From positions 82,714 to 146,713 of the forward strand of contig DHKP01000007.1 in NCBI GenBank assembly GCA_002404865.1: a DNA stretch of 64,000 nt. The letters run 5' to 3'. The notes beneath the pieces are model-generated. The model saw nothing but the letters and a program-made list of their open reading frames with translations, was not told where the DNA came from and made no database searches. Within the stretch, counting starts at the first letter, position 1. The number at the start of each line of letters is the position of its first letter. Both the position numbers and the translations under genes were made by a program. Positions 1-9,000 of the stretch are shown in pieces. Origin of the DNA: Caryophanales bacterium UBA4691 (lineage in GTDB: Bacteria; Bacillota_I; Bacilli_A; RFN20; CAG-826).

Positions 1-785
1 AAATAGCCAACTTCCCCACTATCGAGTTCATCGATAGGAACTTCATTCGGTGTACGAATGCCGACTTCGGTAACCGTATATTTTTTATTCGCGGCCATAA
101 GCAAAATCTCATCGCCGACTTTTACGCAGCCGTTTTTTACGCGGATTAAAACGACAACACCACGATAAGAATCGTAGTAACTATCGAAAATCAACGCTTG
201 AAGAGGGGCGGAATTGTCGCCTTTAGGGGGAGGAACCATTTCAACGATTCTCTCTAAGACTTCCGCTACGCCAGCCCCCGTTTTCGCGCTCACGGGAAGC
301 GCATCAGAAGAAGGAATGCCGATCTTTTCTTCGAGCTCTTTCTTAGCGAGAGCTACATTCGCGCTTGGCAAATCGATTTTGTTGATGACGGGGATAATCA
401 TTAAGTCGTTATCCACAGCCAAATAGGCATTTGCGAGGGTCTGGGCTTGTACGCCTTGGGTTGCATCAACAAGCAATAGCGCCCCTTCGCATGCCGCTAA
501 GCTGCGTGAGACCTCATAAGAGAAGTCGACGTGCCCAGGGGTATCGATCAAATTGAAAATGAAATCTCCGTATTTTGGAGAATGGTATTTCACCGTAACG
601 GCATTGAGCTTAATGGTGATCCCACGTTCTCGCTCAAGTGGCATATTATCAAGCATTTGGGCTTTTAAATCGCGTTTTTCCACCGCTCCAGTTAATTCAA
701 GAATTCGGTCACAAAAAGTACTTTTCCCATGGTCAATATGGGCGATGACGGAGAAGTTTCTAATCTTATCGATATCAAATGCCAT
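1..785 (-). CDS. lepA: Elongation factor 4 (LepA), 5' part only
   Basis: Ribosome-associated translational GTPase that back-translocates or remodels stalled ribosomes. The first 261 residues are present and the rest runs off the left edge. All G-domain motifs are readable: G1 AHIDHGKST (residues 15-23), switch I RERGITIK (52-59), G3 DTPGHVDF (81-88), NKID and SAKTG. These and the SYYDSYRGVV segment typical of LepA separate it from EF-G. The start is the ATG at 785. No Shine-Dalgarno site precedes it. A TATAAT box at 799-804 would give a leader of only about six bases. Confident call. Confidence 0.95.
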   Translation of the reverse strand, partial: MAFDIDKIRNFSVIAHIDHGKSTFCDRILELTGAVEKRDLKAQMLDNMPLERERGITIKLNAVTVKYHSPKYGDFIFNLIDTPGHVDFSYEVSRSLAACEGALLLVDATQGVQAQTLANAYLAVDNDLMIIPVINKIDLPSANVALAKKELEEKIGIPSSDALPVSAKTGAGVAEVLERIVEMVPPPKGDNSAPLQALIFDSYYDSYRGVVVLIRVKNGCVKVGDEILLMAANKKYTVTEVGIRTPNEVPIDELDSGEVGY

Positions 786-846
786 AAATACGGAGGTTAT
801 TATACTAGATTTGCCGTGATTTTATAGATATTAGCGAACGAAAAAC

Positions 847-3207
847 CTACAAAGCAAAAGGACTATTCTTTTGTTTTTCATAAATCGCTTTGAGCTTTTC
901 TTTCACTTCGCTAGACGAGGTAACGACTTGGTAATTTGGGTAACGCCTAGCGAAAATTTCATGATATTCGCTAGATAAATACCGTTCATCAATGAGTAAC
1001 GCTACCCCTTTATCGCTTTCACTACGGATAAGTCGCCCTACCGCTTGCATGACGTGATTAATGCCAGGATCCATATAAGCGTATTCAAATCCTTTTCCTT
1101 CTTTTTCTTCAAAGAATTCTTTCATTTTGTTTCGCTCATAAGAGATAGTTGGTAAACCGATGCCTACGACTGCCACACCTTCTAGACGGTTCCCGACCAA
1201 ATCTACTCCTTCGCTAAACGCGCCTCCAATCGTTAATAAGCCTACCGAAGTATGCGTTGGATTTTTCTCAAATTGACTCAAAAAGAGATTACGTTCATCT
1301 TCGTTCATATTCTTCTCTTGCGTAAAAACGGCCGCGTGCTTAAAGGAAAGTTTTTCTTTGATAGCAAGCAAATATTCGTAACTTGGAAAATAAAGGAAGT
1401 AATTACCGATTTTCTCATCCACAAAGGCTTCCAAATATTTTGTTACTTCGTCCATCGTTTTTTCTCTATCTTTATAACGAGTAGAAACCATCGGGGCTAG
1501 TAAAAGAGAAAAATTTTCTTTTGGGAAGGGGGAAGGAAGCAGTAAATATGGCGCTTTTTCGTCATTGATCTCATCCATATAGAACTCAATGGGGGAAAGA
1601 GTCGCGCTAAATATCGCTTTGCTTTTTACTTTGTCGAGTGATTCTCTTAAATATGAGGAAGGATCTAAGCAAAGAAGCGACAAAGAAGGGTCGTTCCCTT
1701 TTTTAAAATATAGGAGCGAATTTTGGCTATAATCCTCAAGCAAAGAGAGAAAGCGATATGCTTCGCGCGAGAAGTCCTTATAGTCTTTCCCTAAAGAAAC
1801 ATGCTTTTCTTTGATAATATCTTTTCGGTGATCAAGAAAGGAATTTAAGGCGCTTTTGGCTACTTTTGGCAAAGTTTCATAACTAATCCATTCTTTTTCG
1901 CCAGCTTGATTTTCTTCCTTTAAGAATTTTTCAAATTTTCCGATACTTCTTTTTAAGCCAACTAGCTTTTTGCTTGGTATTTCTTTTTTGGCTTTCTTTG
2001 TGAGCGATAGAGACAAAGAAGCGCTATACATATCGTTCGCTCGTTCAATGAGGTTATGGGCTTCATCAATCAAAACGATATAATCGCTGCTATCGGTCTC
2101 TCCCCCAAAATACCGATCTAGATGAACGAATGGATCAAAAAAGTAATTAAAATCGCAGATGACGATATCGCTATAAAGAGATAAATCGAGCTGTAATTCA
2201 AAAGGGCACATTTCCTTCTTTCTAGCAATTTCTTCCACGTAATCGATAGAAAAACGATGGGAAGAAAGAAGTTCCTCGCGAACCACTTCCCTTAGCTTTT
2301 CATAATAGCGTTTCGTAAATGGGCATTCATCGGGATTACAGGCTTTAGAAGGAGAAAAGCACATCTTATCCTTCGCGCGAAGAAGAGAATCGCGGAAAAC
2401 AAGTCCCTTCCTTTTTAATAAAGAGAGGGCCTCAAAGGCGCTTTCTCGCCCTGTTGATTTCGCGGTGAGATAGAAGATTTTGCTCTTCTTTGAGTAAGCA
2501 AGGCTTTTAATCGCAGGATATAAAGCGCTCATTGTTTTCCCAATTCCGGTAGGGGCCTCGCAAAAGAAAGTGCCTTCGTTTACGCAAACCGAATAGATAT
2601 ATTTGGCCATTTCTCTTTGCCCGGCGCGAAAAGTCGGGTAAGGGAATGTCAGTTTTTCTGCTGATTCCTTAACCGCAATTTCATGCTTTTTTATGTTTTC
2701 ATAAAAAGAAAGGTATTGGTCGATATAGGAATAGACTTTTGCTTCTAATTCTTCGATAGATAAGACATTTTCTTTTTTTATTTCTTTTCCATCGATTTGT
2801 GAAATGTAAGTAATACGAACCCCCATTTTGTCTTTCTTATGACTGTGCCCGTACATTAAGGCATAGCAATAGGCTTGCCCGTAATGCCATTCCTTTTGGG
2901 TTTGGTAAAACTCTTCTAAAGGAGCAACCGTGCTTTTGATTTCGTCAATAAGAGGGTATTCTCCCCCTTCAATAATTCCATCCGCTCGTCCCTGTAAAGT
3001 AATCGTTCCTAGTGGTCGAAGGAAAGTTTCATTTAAAGAAACTTCGCTTAAATATTCTTTCCCTTGTTTTTTCTGAAATGAAGCGTGGATTTTGCTACCT
3101 AACGCCATTGTTTCGTCGTTATAGATTCTACTATCAATATCCCCTTTCCTTAATAAGGGGTCGACAAGCTCATGGACGTTCAAGGAAAGATGAATCAGTT
3201 CGCTCAT
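847..3207 (-). CDS. DinG/XPD-like helicase with N-terminal RecB/Cas4-type nuclease domain
   Basis: 786-residue superfamily 2 DNA helicase for repair or processing. The N-terminal ~190 residues carry a PD-(D/E)XK nuclease pattern: H41, D76 in GRADG, DEIK at 88-91 and QAYCY at 111-115. The helicase follows: Walker A EAPTGIGKT (217-225), four cysteines suited to an XPD-type iron-sulfur cluster (C283, C290, C295, C334), a DEAH box (381-384) and the C-terminal motif VI QAVGRLIRS. I chose the ATG at 3207 over an upstream in-frame codon at 3234, because a perfect TATAAT (3215-3220) ends seven bases before it and would leave the upstream codon untranscribed. It is divergent from hslO across a gap of about 100 bases. 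This architecture differs from the DEDD-exonuclease DinG of Bacillus, but similar Bacillota proteins are known. Confidence 0.88.
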   Translation of the reverse strand: MSELIHLSLNVHELVDPLLRKGDIDSRIYNDETMALGSKIHASFQKKQGKEYLSEVSLNETFLRPLGTITLQGRADGIIEGGEYPLIDEIKSTVAPLEEFYQTQKEWHYGQAYCYALMYGHSHKKDKMGVRITYISQIDGKEIKKENVLSIEELEAKVYSYIDQYLSFYENIKKHEIAVKESAEKLTFPYPTFRAGQREMAKYIYSVCVNEGTFFCEAPTGIGKTMSALYPAIKSLAYSKKSKIFYLTAKSTGRESAFEALSLLKRKGLVFRDSLLRAKDKMCFSPSKACNPDECPFTKRYYEKLREVVREELLSSHRFSIDYVEEIARKKEMCPFELQLDLSLYSDIVICDFNYFFDPFVHLDRYFGGETDSSDYIVLIDEAHNLIERANDMYSASLSLSLTKKAKKEIPSKKLVGLKRSIGKFEKFLKEENQAGEKEWISYETLPKVAKSALNSFLDHRKDIIKEKHVSLGKDYKDFSREAYRFLSLLEDYSQNSLLYFKKGNDPSLSLLCLDPSSYLRESLDKVKSKAIFSATLSPIEFYMDEINDEKAPYLLLPSPFPKENFSLLLAPMVSTRYKDREKTMDEVTKYLEAFVDEKIGNYFLYFPSYEYLLAIKEKLSFKHAAVFTQEKNMNEDERNLFLSQFEKNPTHTSVGLLTIGGAFSEGVDLVGNRLEGVAVVGIGLPTISYERNKMKEFFEEKEGKGFEYAYMDPGINHVMQAVGRLIRSESDKGVALLIDERYLSSEYHEIFARRYPNYQVVTSSSEVKEKLKAIYEKQKNSPFAL

Positions 3208-3214
3208 ATCACTA

Positions 3215-3220
3215 ATTATA
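3215..3220 (-). promoter_or_regulatory. -10 box of the helicase gene (leaderless start)
   Basis: TATAAT, then seven bases, then the ATG at 3207. Transcription would begin at or next to the start codon. No Shine-Dalgarno site is present and no clear -35 is seen. Confidence 0.6.
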
Positions 3221-3293
3221 ATCAAAGAACGCAAGAGGAAGAAAAAGAACTATTTTTTAAGCGGAAGAGAGAAGAATTTATTTTTTCTCGTGA

Positions 3294-3299
3294 TAGAAT
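3294..3299 (+). promoter_or_regulatory. Extended -10 box of hslO (leaderless start)
   Basis: TGATAGAAT (TG at 3291-3292) ends six bases before the hslO ATG at 3306. It is an extended -10 with no Shine-Dalgarno site between it and the start codon. Confidence 0.6.
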
Positions 3300-3305
3300 A
3301 GCTCC

Positions 3306-4220
3306 ATGAAAAAAGAGAAAAATTATCACGATTATTTAATAAGAGCCTATACAGGAAACGGCGAAGTACGCGCCTTTGCGATTACATCTAAAAATCTCGT
3401 GGAAGAGGCGAGAGCCCTGCATAATAGCTCGCCCATAGCGACTGCTGCATTAGGAAGAACATTGTCAGCTGCTTTAATGCTAGCGGAAACATTAAAAGGC
3501 AAAGAAACGTTAACCTTGGAGTTTAAAGGCGATGGACCTTTAGGAGAAATTATCGCAATCAGTGACGCAGACCATCACGTAAGAGGCTACGTAAGAGGAA
3601 AAGATGTCATTATGATGCCCAATAAAGAAGGGCATTTAAATGTCGGAGGTGCTTTAGGAAAAGGAACCTTGACTATCATTCGGGATATGTACTTAAAGGA
3701 GCCTTATATATCAACCGTCCCCCTACATAGCGGAGAAATCGCCGATGACCTTAGCCACTACTTCCTAGAAAGCGAGCAAACCGCTACCGCAATCGCTTTA
3801 GGCGTGCTTATGAATCGCGACAATACCGTAAAAGAAGCGGGTGGCTTTTTTGTGCAGCTTCTTCCTAACGCAAGCGAAAAGACAATATCGACCCTCGAAA
3901 CAAATATCAAAAAAATAACCGCGGTGACTGATTTATTAAAAGAAGGGAAATCGCCAGAAGAGATTCTAGATATCGTATTGAAAGGACTAGAACCAATTTT
4001 TATCATAGAAACTAGCGATGTGAGTTACAAGTGCACTTGCAATAAAGAACGCTTTGAACGCGTTTTATTGACACTAGGAAGAAAAGAGCTATTGGAGATG
4101 ATCAAAGAAGATAAACCCATCGAAACGACCTGCGAATTCTGCAACAGAACGTATTCTTTTAGTGTTGAAGAGCTCAAGTCTTTATATCTTTCTTTAACAA
4201 AAGGCGATAAAAATAGGTAA
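3306..4220 (+). CDS. hslO: Redox-activated chaperone Hsp33
   Basis: Cytosolic holdase chaperone switched on by oxidation. The protein has 304 residues, the usual family length. The N-terminal domain shows RAYTGNGEVRAFA and the glycine-rich LNVGGALGKGTLTI segment typical of Hsp33. The C-terminal zinc switch is complete: CTC at 243-245 and CEFC at 276-279, the four cysteines that hold zinc when reduced. The start ATG has no Shine-Dalgarno site and sits six bases after an extended -10 box, so the mRNA is predicted leaderless. It is transcribed alone, divergent from the helicase gene. Confident identification. Confidence 0.95.
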   Translation: MKKEKNYHDYLIRAYTGNGEVRAFAITSKNLVEEARALHNSSPIATAALGRTLSAALMLAETLKGKETLTLEFKGDGPLGEIIAISDADHHVRGYVRGKDVIMMPNKEGHLNVGGALGKGTLTIIRDMYLKEPYISTVPLHSGEIADDLSHYFLESEQTATAIALGVLMNRDNTVKEAGGFFVQLLPNASEKTISTLETNIKKITAVTDLLKEGKSPEEILDIVLKGLEPIFIIETSDVSYKCTCNKERFERVLLTLGRKELLEMIKEDKPIETTCEFCNRTYSFSVEELKSLYLSLTKGDKNR

Positions 4221-4250
4221 AGTCAGCCATTTTCAAAGTCCCGACAATTG

Positions 4251-4420
4251 AAAAGAGATCCGGGAAAATAGATTTTATCTTTTTCCACGGATCTCCGGTT
4301 CTCTCTTAGGGAAAGGAGGTGCTAAGAGAAACTCGGTATTTCTCAGAAGTTTCGAGGAGGTCCTCCGAGAATATTAGATAGCTTAAGGAGGTGCAAAGGA
4401 GAAGACCTCTCTTAAGGTAT
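4251..4420 (-). ncRNA. Candidate small RNA with anti-Shine-Dalgarno hairpin loops
   Basis: Between the convergent 3' ends of hslO and the next minus-strand gene lies a dense set of hairpins. Read on the minus strand they are: (1) CTTAAG arms at 4382-4387 and 4411-4416 extended by GAGGT/ACCTC; (2) CTCGG/CCGAG arms at 4332-4336 and 4365-4369; (3) an 8-bp stem 4302-4309/4322-4329 with the 12-base loop CACCTCCTTTCC; (4) a long stem 4255-4295 followed by TTTT, serving as terminator. ACCTCCT occurs three times (complement at 4314-4320, 4355-4361, 4386-4392). Loop 3 is nearly identical to the 3' tail of Bacillota 16S rRNA, so the RNA could pair with Shine-Dalgarno sites of mRNAs. A promoter with an overlapping cre lies just upstream. 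On the other strand the loops would be perfect Shine-Dalgarno sequences, but that strand has no comparable promoter and only a weak end signal. Not recognised as a known family. Confidence 0.55.
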
Positions 4421-4425
4421 GTCTA

Positions 4426-4480
4426 ATGTTAGCGCTTTCATTCGACTAAAATCAAGCCTTTTTTTAAAAATATTTTTTTG
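4426..4480 (-). promoter_or_regulatory. Promoter of the small RNA, with A/T-tract UP-like region
   Basis: On the minus strand TTGATT (4450-4455) and TAACAT (4426-4431) are 18 bases apart. They are preceded by the A/T tracts at 4458-4480, which resemble an UP element. The predicted start is near 4418-4420. Confidence 0.5.
4427..4440 (-). promoter_or_regulatory. cre (CcpA) operator overlapping the small-RNA promoter
   Basis: Minus-strand TGAAAGCGCTAACA fits the cre consensus TGWAANCGNTNWCA at every position and overlaps the -10 box at 4426-4431. This predicts repression by CcpA. Confidence 0.6.
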
Positions 4481-4491
4481 TTCAAAATTAA

Positions 4492-4986
4492 TTATTCGCT
4501 TTTCTCATCCTCATTGAATAAGGACAAAGCGTTGTTTTTACGCTCGCGGCCTTCTTCGTAATATGTCGCGCCTTTGTTGATAAGATAAATAGAGGCGGCA
4601 AGAAAAGCAATAGCGAGAACTAGAAACGCGTAATATCCTCCCCCGCGTTTCATCCCAAAGCCAACTGCGAAAAAGCCAGTCCCTAAAGATAGCAAAATAA
4701 GGAGCGTTGCCGCTAATGCAAATAGATTGCCTTTAAAAAACAATGCCTTCGCCTTTTTCACTTTCTCTAGATAGCGTTCTCGTCTCGCATTTTCTTTTTC
4801 AATAGATTTAGGAAGAGAATCATTATCAACTTTTAAAACAAGGCATTTATCTTCCTTAATAGGCAAAAAGAAAAAAGGTAAATCTTTTTGTTTCTTCTCT
4901 TCAATAGAAAAGCCAACACCTTCTTTCATAAGAAGATCGGTAGCCTTTTCTAAATCGCTTTCGGATAAAAAATAATATTTACTCAT
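4492..4986 (-). CDS. Hypothetical two-helix membrane protein
   Basis: Unrecognised 164-residue protein. Residues 1-60 are soluble and start with SKYYFLSESDLEKA. A basic helical stretch (60-85) leads into two hydrophobic segments at about 87-109 and 117-137, and the tail is charged (GRERKNNALSLFNEDEKSE). This predicts a small membrane protein with both ends on the same side. It stands upstream of, and on the same strand as, the small-RNA candidate. Coding is supported by codon use like the neighbours and by a clear hydrophobic pattern; function unknown. Confidence 0.7.
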   Translation of the reverse strand: MSKYYFLSESDLEKATDLLMKEGVGFSIEEKKQKDLPFFFLPIKEDKCLVLKVDNDSLPKSIEKENARRERYLEKVKKAKALFFKGNLFALAATLLILLSLGTGFFAVGFGMKRGGGYYAFLVLAIAFLAASIYLINKGATYYEEGRERKNNALSLFNEDEKSE

Positions 4987-5033
4987 GGGCTAATTGTAAC
5001 AAACTTACTACTTCTACTACTAAATAATTTGAG

Positions 5034-5813
5034 TTATTTCTTTTTCATAAAAGGAAGAGGCTTCCGCGAGGACGAATAAATTTTGTAAACCGCTTCATTA
5101 TTCGAAAAACTATCCACAAAATCATGAATATTCTCTTTGCGCGTATGAAAAGCGAAGAATATTTTAATATCACAAGCGTCAATATCGTTTTTGTATTTGA
5201 CGTTGATGGTGCGGATGTTTTTAACGACAAGCTGATTTTCTAAGGCAATCTCGTTGATTTCTTTAAGAATCGGAACGTTTCTCGCAACAATGATATGTAC
5301 GCTAGGCGAGCGTTTATAAAGCCAATGCTCAATAAAACTCAATCCGTATAAAAAGAATAATGCTACCGCAGTTGTGGCAATCGCTTCTAAGATATAGCCT
5401 ACGCCACAGGCCATACCGATACCTGTGCAGATCCAAAGGGTAGCCGCGGTCGTTAAGCCTTTAACGGAGGGACCGTTTTTAATGATTGTTCCGGCACTTA
5501 AAAAACCAATCCCGGCGATAATTCCCGCCGCAATTCGAGAAGCGTCGTAATTAATTTTTTCGCGCGAGGTTGGCCAATTTGAAATATCTATGCCTTCAGC
5601 TAAGCCGATAGCCCAAACCGAAACAGCCATCATGAGGGTACATCCCACGCTTAACAAAACGTGCGTTCTTAAACCTGCCGCTTGCCCTCTAGCTTCTCTT
5701 TCTATCCCAAGCAAAGAAGAAAGAGTGCCGGCAATTAAGGTTACAATAGCGATATATAGTCCCATTCCCCAGCCATCAAACATATAAGCAATCGAAGTAA
5801 TCGCTTTATCCAT
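5034..5813 (-). CDS. MgtC/SapB family membrane protein
   Basis: 259-residue inner-membrane protein of the MgtC family, linked to magnesium limitation and ion homeostasis in other bacteria. The family core is present: GTLSSLLGIEREARGQ, GLRTHVLLSVGCTL and AAGIIAGIGFLSAGTI, followed by a cytosolic domain of about 90 residues that resembles an ACT-like regulatory tail. The ATG at 5813 is preferred over GTG at 5819, since GGAGGA at 5821-5826 is well spaced from the ATG. A TATAAT at 5841-5846 gives a leader of about 20 bases, too short for a magnesium riboswitch. It is a single gene with no transporter partner alongside. Confidence 0.88.
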   Translation of the reverse strand: MDKAITSIAYMFDGWGMGLYIAIVTLIAGTLSSLLGIEREARGQAAGLRTHVLLSVGCTLMMAVSVWAIGLAEGIDISNWPTSREKINYDASRIAAGIIAGIGFLSAGTIIKNGPSVKGLTTAATLWICTGIGMACGVGYILEAIATTAVALFFLYGLSFIEHWLYKRSPSVHIIVARNVPILKEINEIALENQLVVKNIRTINVKYKNDIDACDIKIFFAFHTRKENIHDFVDSFSNNEAVYKIYSSSRKPLPFMKKK

Positions 5814-5840
5814 AGGCACTTCCTCCTAAAACCAATCTTA

Positions 5841-5846
5841 ATTATA
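5841..5846 (-). promoter_or_regulatory. -10 box of the mgtC-family gene
   Basis: TATAAT on the minus strand, with a predicted start near 5834 and GGAGGA just before the start codon. The leader would be about 20 bases. Confidence 0.55.
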
Positions 5847-5914
5847 GCTTAAAGAAATCCTTTTTCCCAAAGCAAGGGTTTTGCCTCCTTAGAGTGAACG
5901 CTAGAGCATGTCTT

Positions 5915-5943
5915 TTGACAGCCTGTCCCATATTCTTTATAGT
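5915..5943 (+). promoter_or_regulatory. Near-consensus sigma-A promoter of a second small RNA
   Basis: TTGACA (5915-5920), a 17-base spacer and TATAGT (5938-5943) on the plus strand. This is the best promoter in the window and it points into a region with no protein gene on that strand. Confidence 0.75.
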
Positions 5944-5949
5944 GAAAGC

Positions 5950-6008
5950 GGCCATTAGGCCAGGGAACCACTAGGTATATTACCCCCTTATCTGGTGGTT
6001 TTCTTTTA
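5950..6008 (+). ncRNA. Candidate ~60-nt small RNA with C-rich terminator loop
   Basis: The predicted transcript from the consensus promoter begins with a small hairpin, GGCC-ATTA-GGCC (5950-5961). It then forms a terminator stem ACCACTAG/CTGGTGGT (5967-5974 and 5992-5999) followed by TTTTCTTTT. The 17-base loop carries TTACCCCCTTAT, a C-rich element of the kind Bacillota small RNAs use to pair with G-rich ribosome-binding sites. It runs opposite to mgtC and the SNF2 gene, and its end touches the SNF2 stop codon (6006-6008). No reading frame is present. Family not recognised. Confidence 0.6.
5967..6007 (+). terminator. Terminator of the small RNA
   Basis: An 8-bp stem (5967-5974/5992-5999) with one G-U pair, followed by TTTTCTTTT. 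Confidence 0.65.
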
Positions 6009-9000
6009 GCTCAATAAATAAGCAATATCTTCGTCGGTAAGATTCTTAATTGATTGTCCATCTTCGCTAGTCAAAATAGAGGCCAAATTCTTCTTTTTGT
6101 TTTGAAGCTCAAGCACTTTTTCTTCAATCGTGTCTTTGGCAATCATTTTATAAATGGTTACTTTGCGTTTTTGGCCAAGTCGGTGGGCACGGTCGCTTGC
6201 CTGCTCTTCGGCCGCTAAATTCCACCATGGATCAAGATGGTAAACTAAATCAGCTCCAATAAGGTTAAGCCCCGTTCCGCCCGCTTTTAGAGAAACTAAC
6301 ATAACTTTGATATCGGGAAGGGAATTGAAAGCGTTAGCCATTTCAAGCCGCTTTTTCGCACTAATATCGCCATAGATGAAATAACTATCGATATGTAACG
6401 AGGATAGCATTGACTGAATGTGAGAAAGAGCCTTTGCGAAACTAGAAAACACAATCACCTTGTGACCATTTTCGATTGCAGCCATTATCGAATCAATCAA
6501 GGCAAGAAGCTTTTCGCTTTCAAAATCGCATTCCAAAAACATACTTGGATCAACGCAAATTTCCCGTAGCCGAGTAAGGGCAGAGAGAATGACGAGCTTG
6601 CTAGTTTTTTTATCGAGTTCTGAGGCTTCTTTTCTTTCTTTCGTTCCTTTAAGAAGTTCTCTAGTTTTGAGCAAATAGCTCTCATAAAGTTTTCGTTGTT
6701 CTTCACTTAAAGCAACAATCATGGTGTGCTCTTCTTTTGGAGGCAATTCTTTTAAAACCTCCTTTTTCGTGCGTTTCAAGAAGAATGGTTCGATACGATA
6801 GCGAAGGTGAAGTTCACTGTCCTTGTCCGCATATTCGAAGCCTCCATATTCGAGCTTGAAATCTTTGAAGGAAGGGAAATACCCTGGAAGCAAGAAATCA
6901 AAAATGCTCCATAAATCAAGCAAGCTATTTTGAATGGGAGTTCCCGTAAGGACATAACGATGTTTAGCTTTGATTCGCTTAACGGCTTTGCTCTTTTTCG
7001 CAAAAGCATTCGCGATAAATTGCGCTTCATCCAAAAATAAATAAGAGAATTGAATATCGACAATTTTTTCGATATCGTTCCTTAAGGTGTCATAACTTAT
7101 GATAAAAACGGCTTTTTTGCTGTTTTTCATTTTTAAAATCGCTTTTTCTCGCTCAATAGCGTTACCGGAGATAGTCATCACCTCTCTAGAAGGATCGAAG
7201 CGATGGAATTCGCTTTCCCAGTTATAGATAAGAGATTTTGGCGAGACAATAAGAATCGGTTCTTCTTCTTTATTACAGGAGAGGAAGGCGATAGTCTCAA
7301 GCGTCTTTCCTAACCCCATTTCATCCGCGAGAATTCCGCCTAAATGGTATTTATCATGCGCGAGTAGCCAACGAACACCATCTTTTTGATAAGGGCGAAG
7401 GGTTTTTTGCAAAGAGTCGCTCAGTTGCGACAAAGAGACGTTTTGATAAGAAGAAACGTCATGAATTAGTTGCACTAAAGCATCAGATAAAGAAACGTTA
7501 TTGGAAGAACGATTTAACTTAAATACTTCATAAAAAGGAAGTTTTTGCCCCAAATCATCGCCGCTATATTCTTTAGCGATCGAAGCAATTTCCGAATGGT
7601 CATCGAGCACGATGAAACTACCATGAAGGCGCACGAACTTCTTGTGTTTTTTATATGCATTGAAAATTTCCGTCAGCTCTTCTTTGGAATAAGAGTCGCT
7701 TTCCATCGACAAAGAGAACCAATCCTGACCGCTTTTTGTTTCAATCCGGATAGGAGAAACCGCTTTAGAAGTAGCGTTAACGAGATTGTCGCTTAGATAT
7801 AGTTTGCAGCTATCTCCGAGAGTCTTTAAATCCGCGTGCAAGAAAGACAAAATAGTATTTTGGTTGGTTACTGAGCCACTACTCGGGAGAGAAAGCATTG
7901 CAAGTTCATTTTTAAAACGCTCAAGACGCAATGCGTTAATTTCGTTTGTCTGCAAGAATACTTCTTCTTCAATTTCTCTTAATCCCAAATAAAAAGTCGT
8001 TTTGCATTCTAGAACATCATTCTCCGAATAAGAAATCGCGTAATGTATGCTAGAAATCTCGCTCCGATGGTTTTGCAAGAATTTTTCATCGACTTTCGTT
8101 CCTTTATCTAGAAGAGGAACGATGTTTTTCCCAAGTTCATCCGCTAAAAGCTCATAAGGAAAATTTTCACTAGAAATGGCGAATCGATAAAGCTTTTCTT
8201 CGTTTTCGCTTTTAAACGAGAGCAAAGTAATTATTCTTTTACTCGTATCGATAAGCGCTGCGTTTTTGCTAGAAAAAAGTGCCGTTTCTGAATCAGCTAG
8301 AGGACGAGAGAGGATAATATTTCCGTTTTCCCCAATGGAAAGAGAGGCTTCTTCTTTCGGAGTAATACGATAATCCAAGTCATCAAAGTCCACGCTTTTG
8401 CCTTGCAATAAAACGAGCAAGGAAACAAAATCCTCTTCTTTAAGCTCGCCAGTCTTATTCAAATAATAATAAGAAAGGCGGGTGCTCGAAAATAAAAAGG
8501 CAACACGATCGATTTCTTCTAATTCATAGCTTCCGCCATCGATTTGGTTTTTGCCCATATGTATAGCCTCGCCCGCAAATATCGAAGCGAAAAAACGAGG
8601 CAAGTCATTTACCAAATACATCCGTTCGGTCCCGACCGATAAACGCAAAGAGAAGCGCTCCCCTCTTTCACTAGCGAATAAATATTCAACCTTTAATCGC
8701 TTTTTGCTTTGTGACAAATAACTAGAAAGAAGGTCTTTTTTGAGAACGATAAGCGAGGACTTTGCTTTTAAGTAGTCGCTAGCTTTCTTTTTACTAAGAT
8801 TAGCAATCGGAGCAATAGAAGAATAGCCTTTCTCATAACGCTTTTTCAAAGCCTCTTCGCTAGCGTTGCTATCCTCTTCTATAACAAACAAAGCGAGGCT
8901 TTTGCTAAATGGGTCATTCTTAGCGTAAGAAGGATAATAATCGCTGATCTCTTTATCGCCAGATACGGAAAAAGAAAGGAAGCGAGGTTCTCCGCTTTGC

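Noticed and set aside
4251..4440. Plus-strand reading of the hairpin cluster as an RNA showing Shine-Dalgarno loops
   Set aside because: The loops would read GGAAAGGAGGTG, but no plus-strand promoter was found. The minus strand has a promoter, a cre and a U-tract after the last stem. Kept only as an alternative.
5820..6005. Magnesium riboswitch in front of the mgtC-family gene
   Set aside because: TATAAT at 5841-5846 leaves a leader of about 20 bases, and the structured part is better explained as an RNA transcribed from the other strand.
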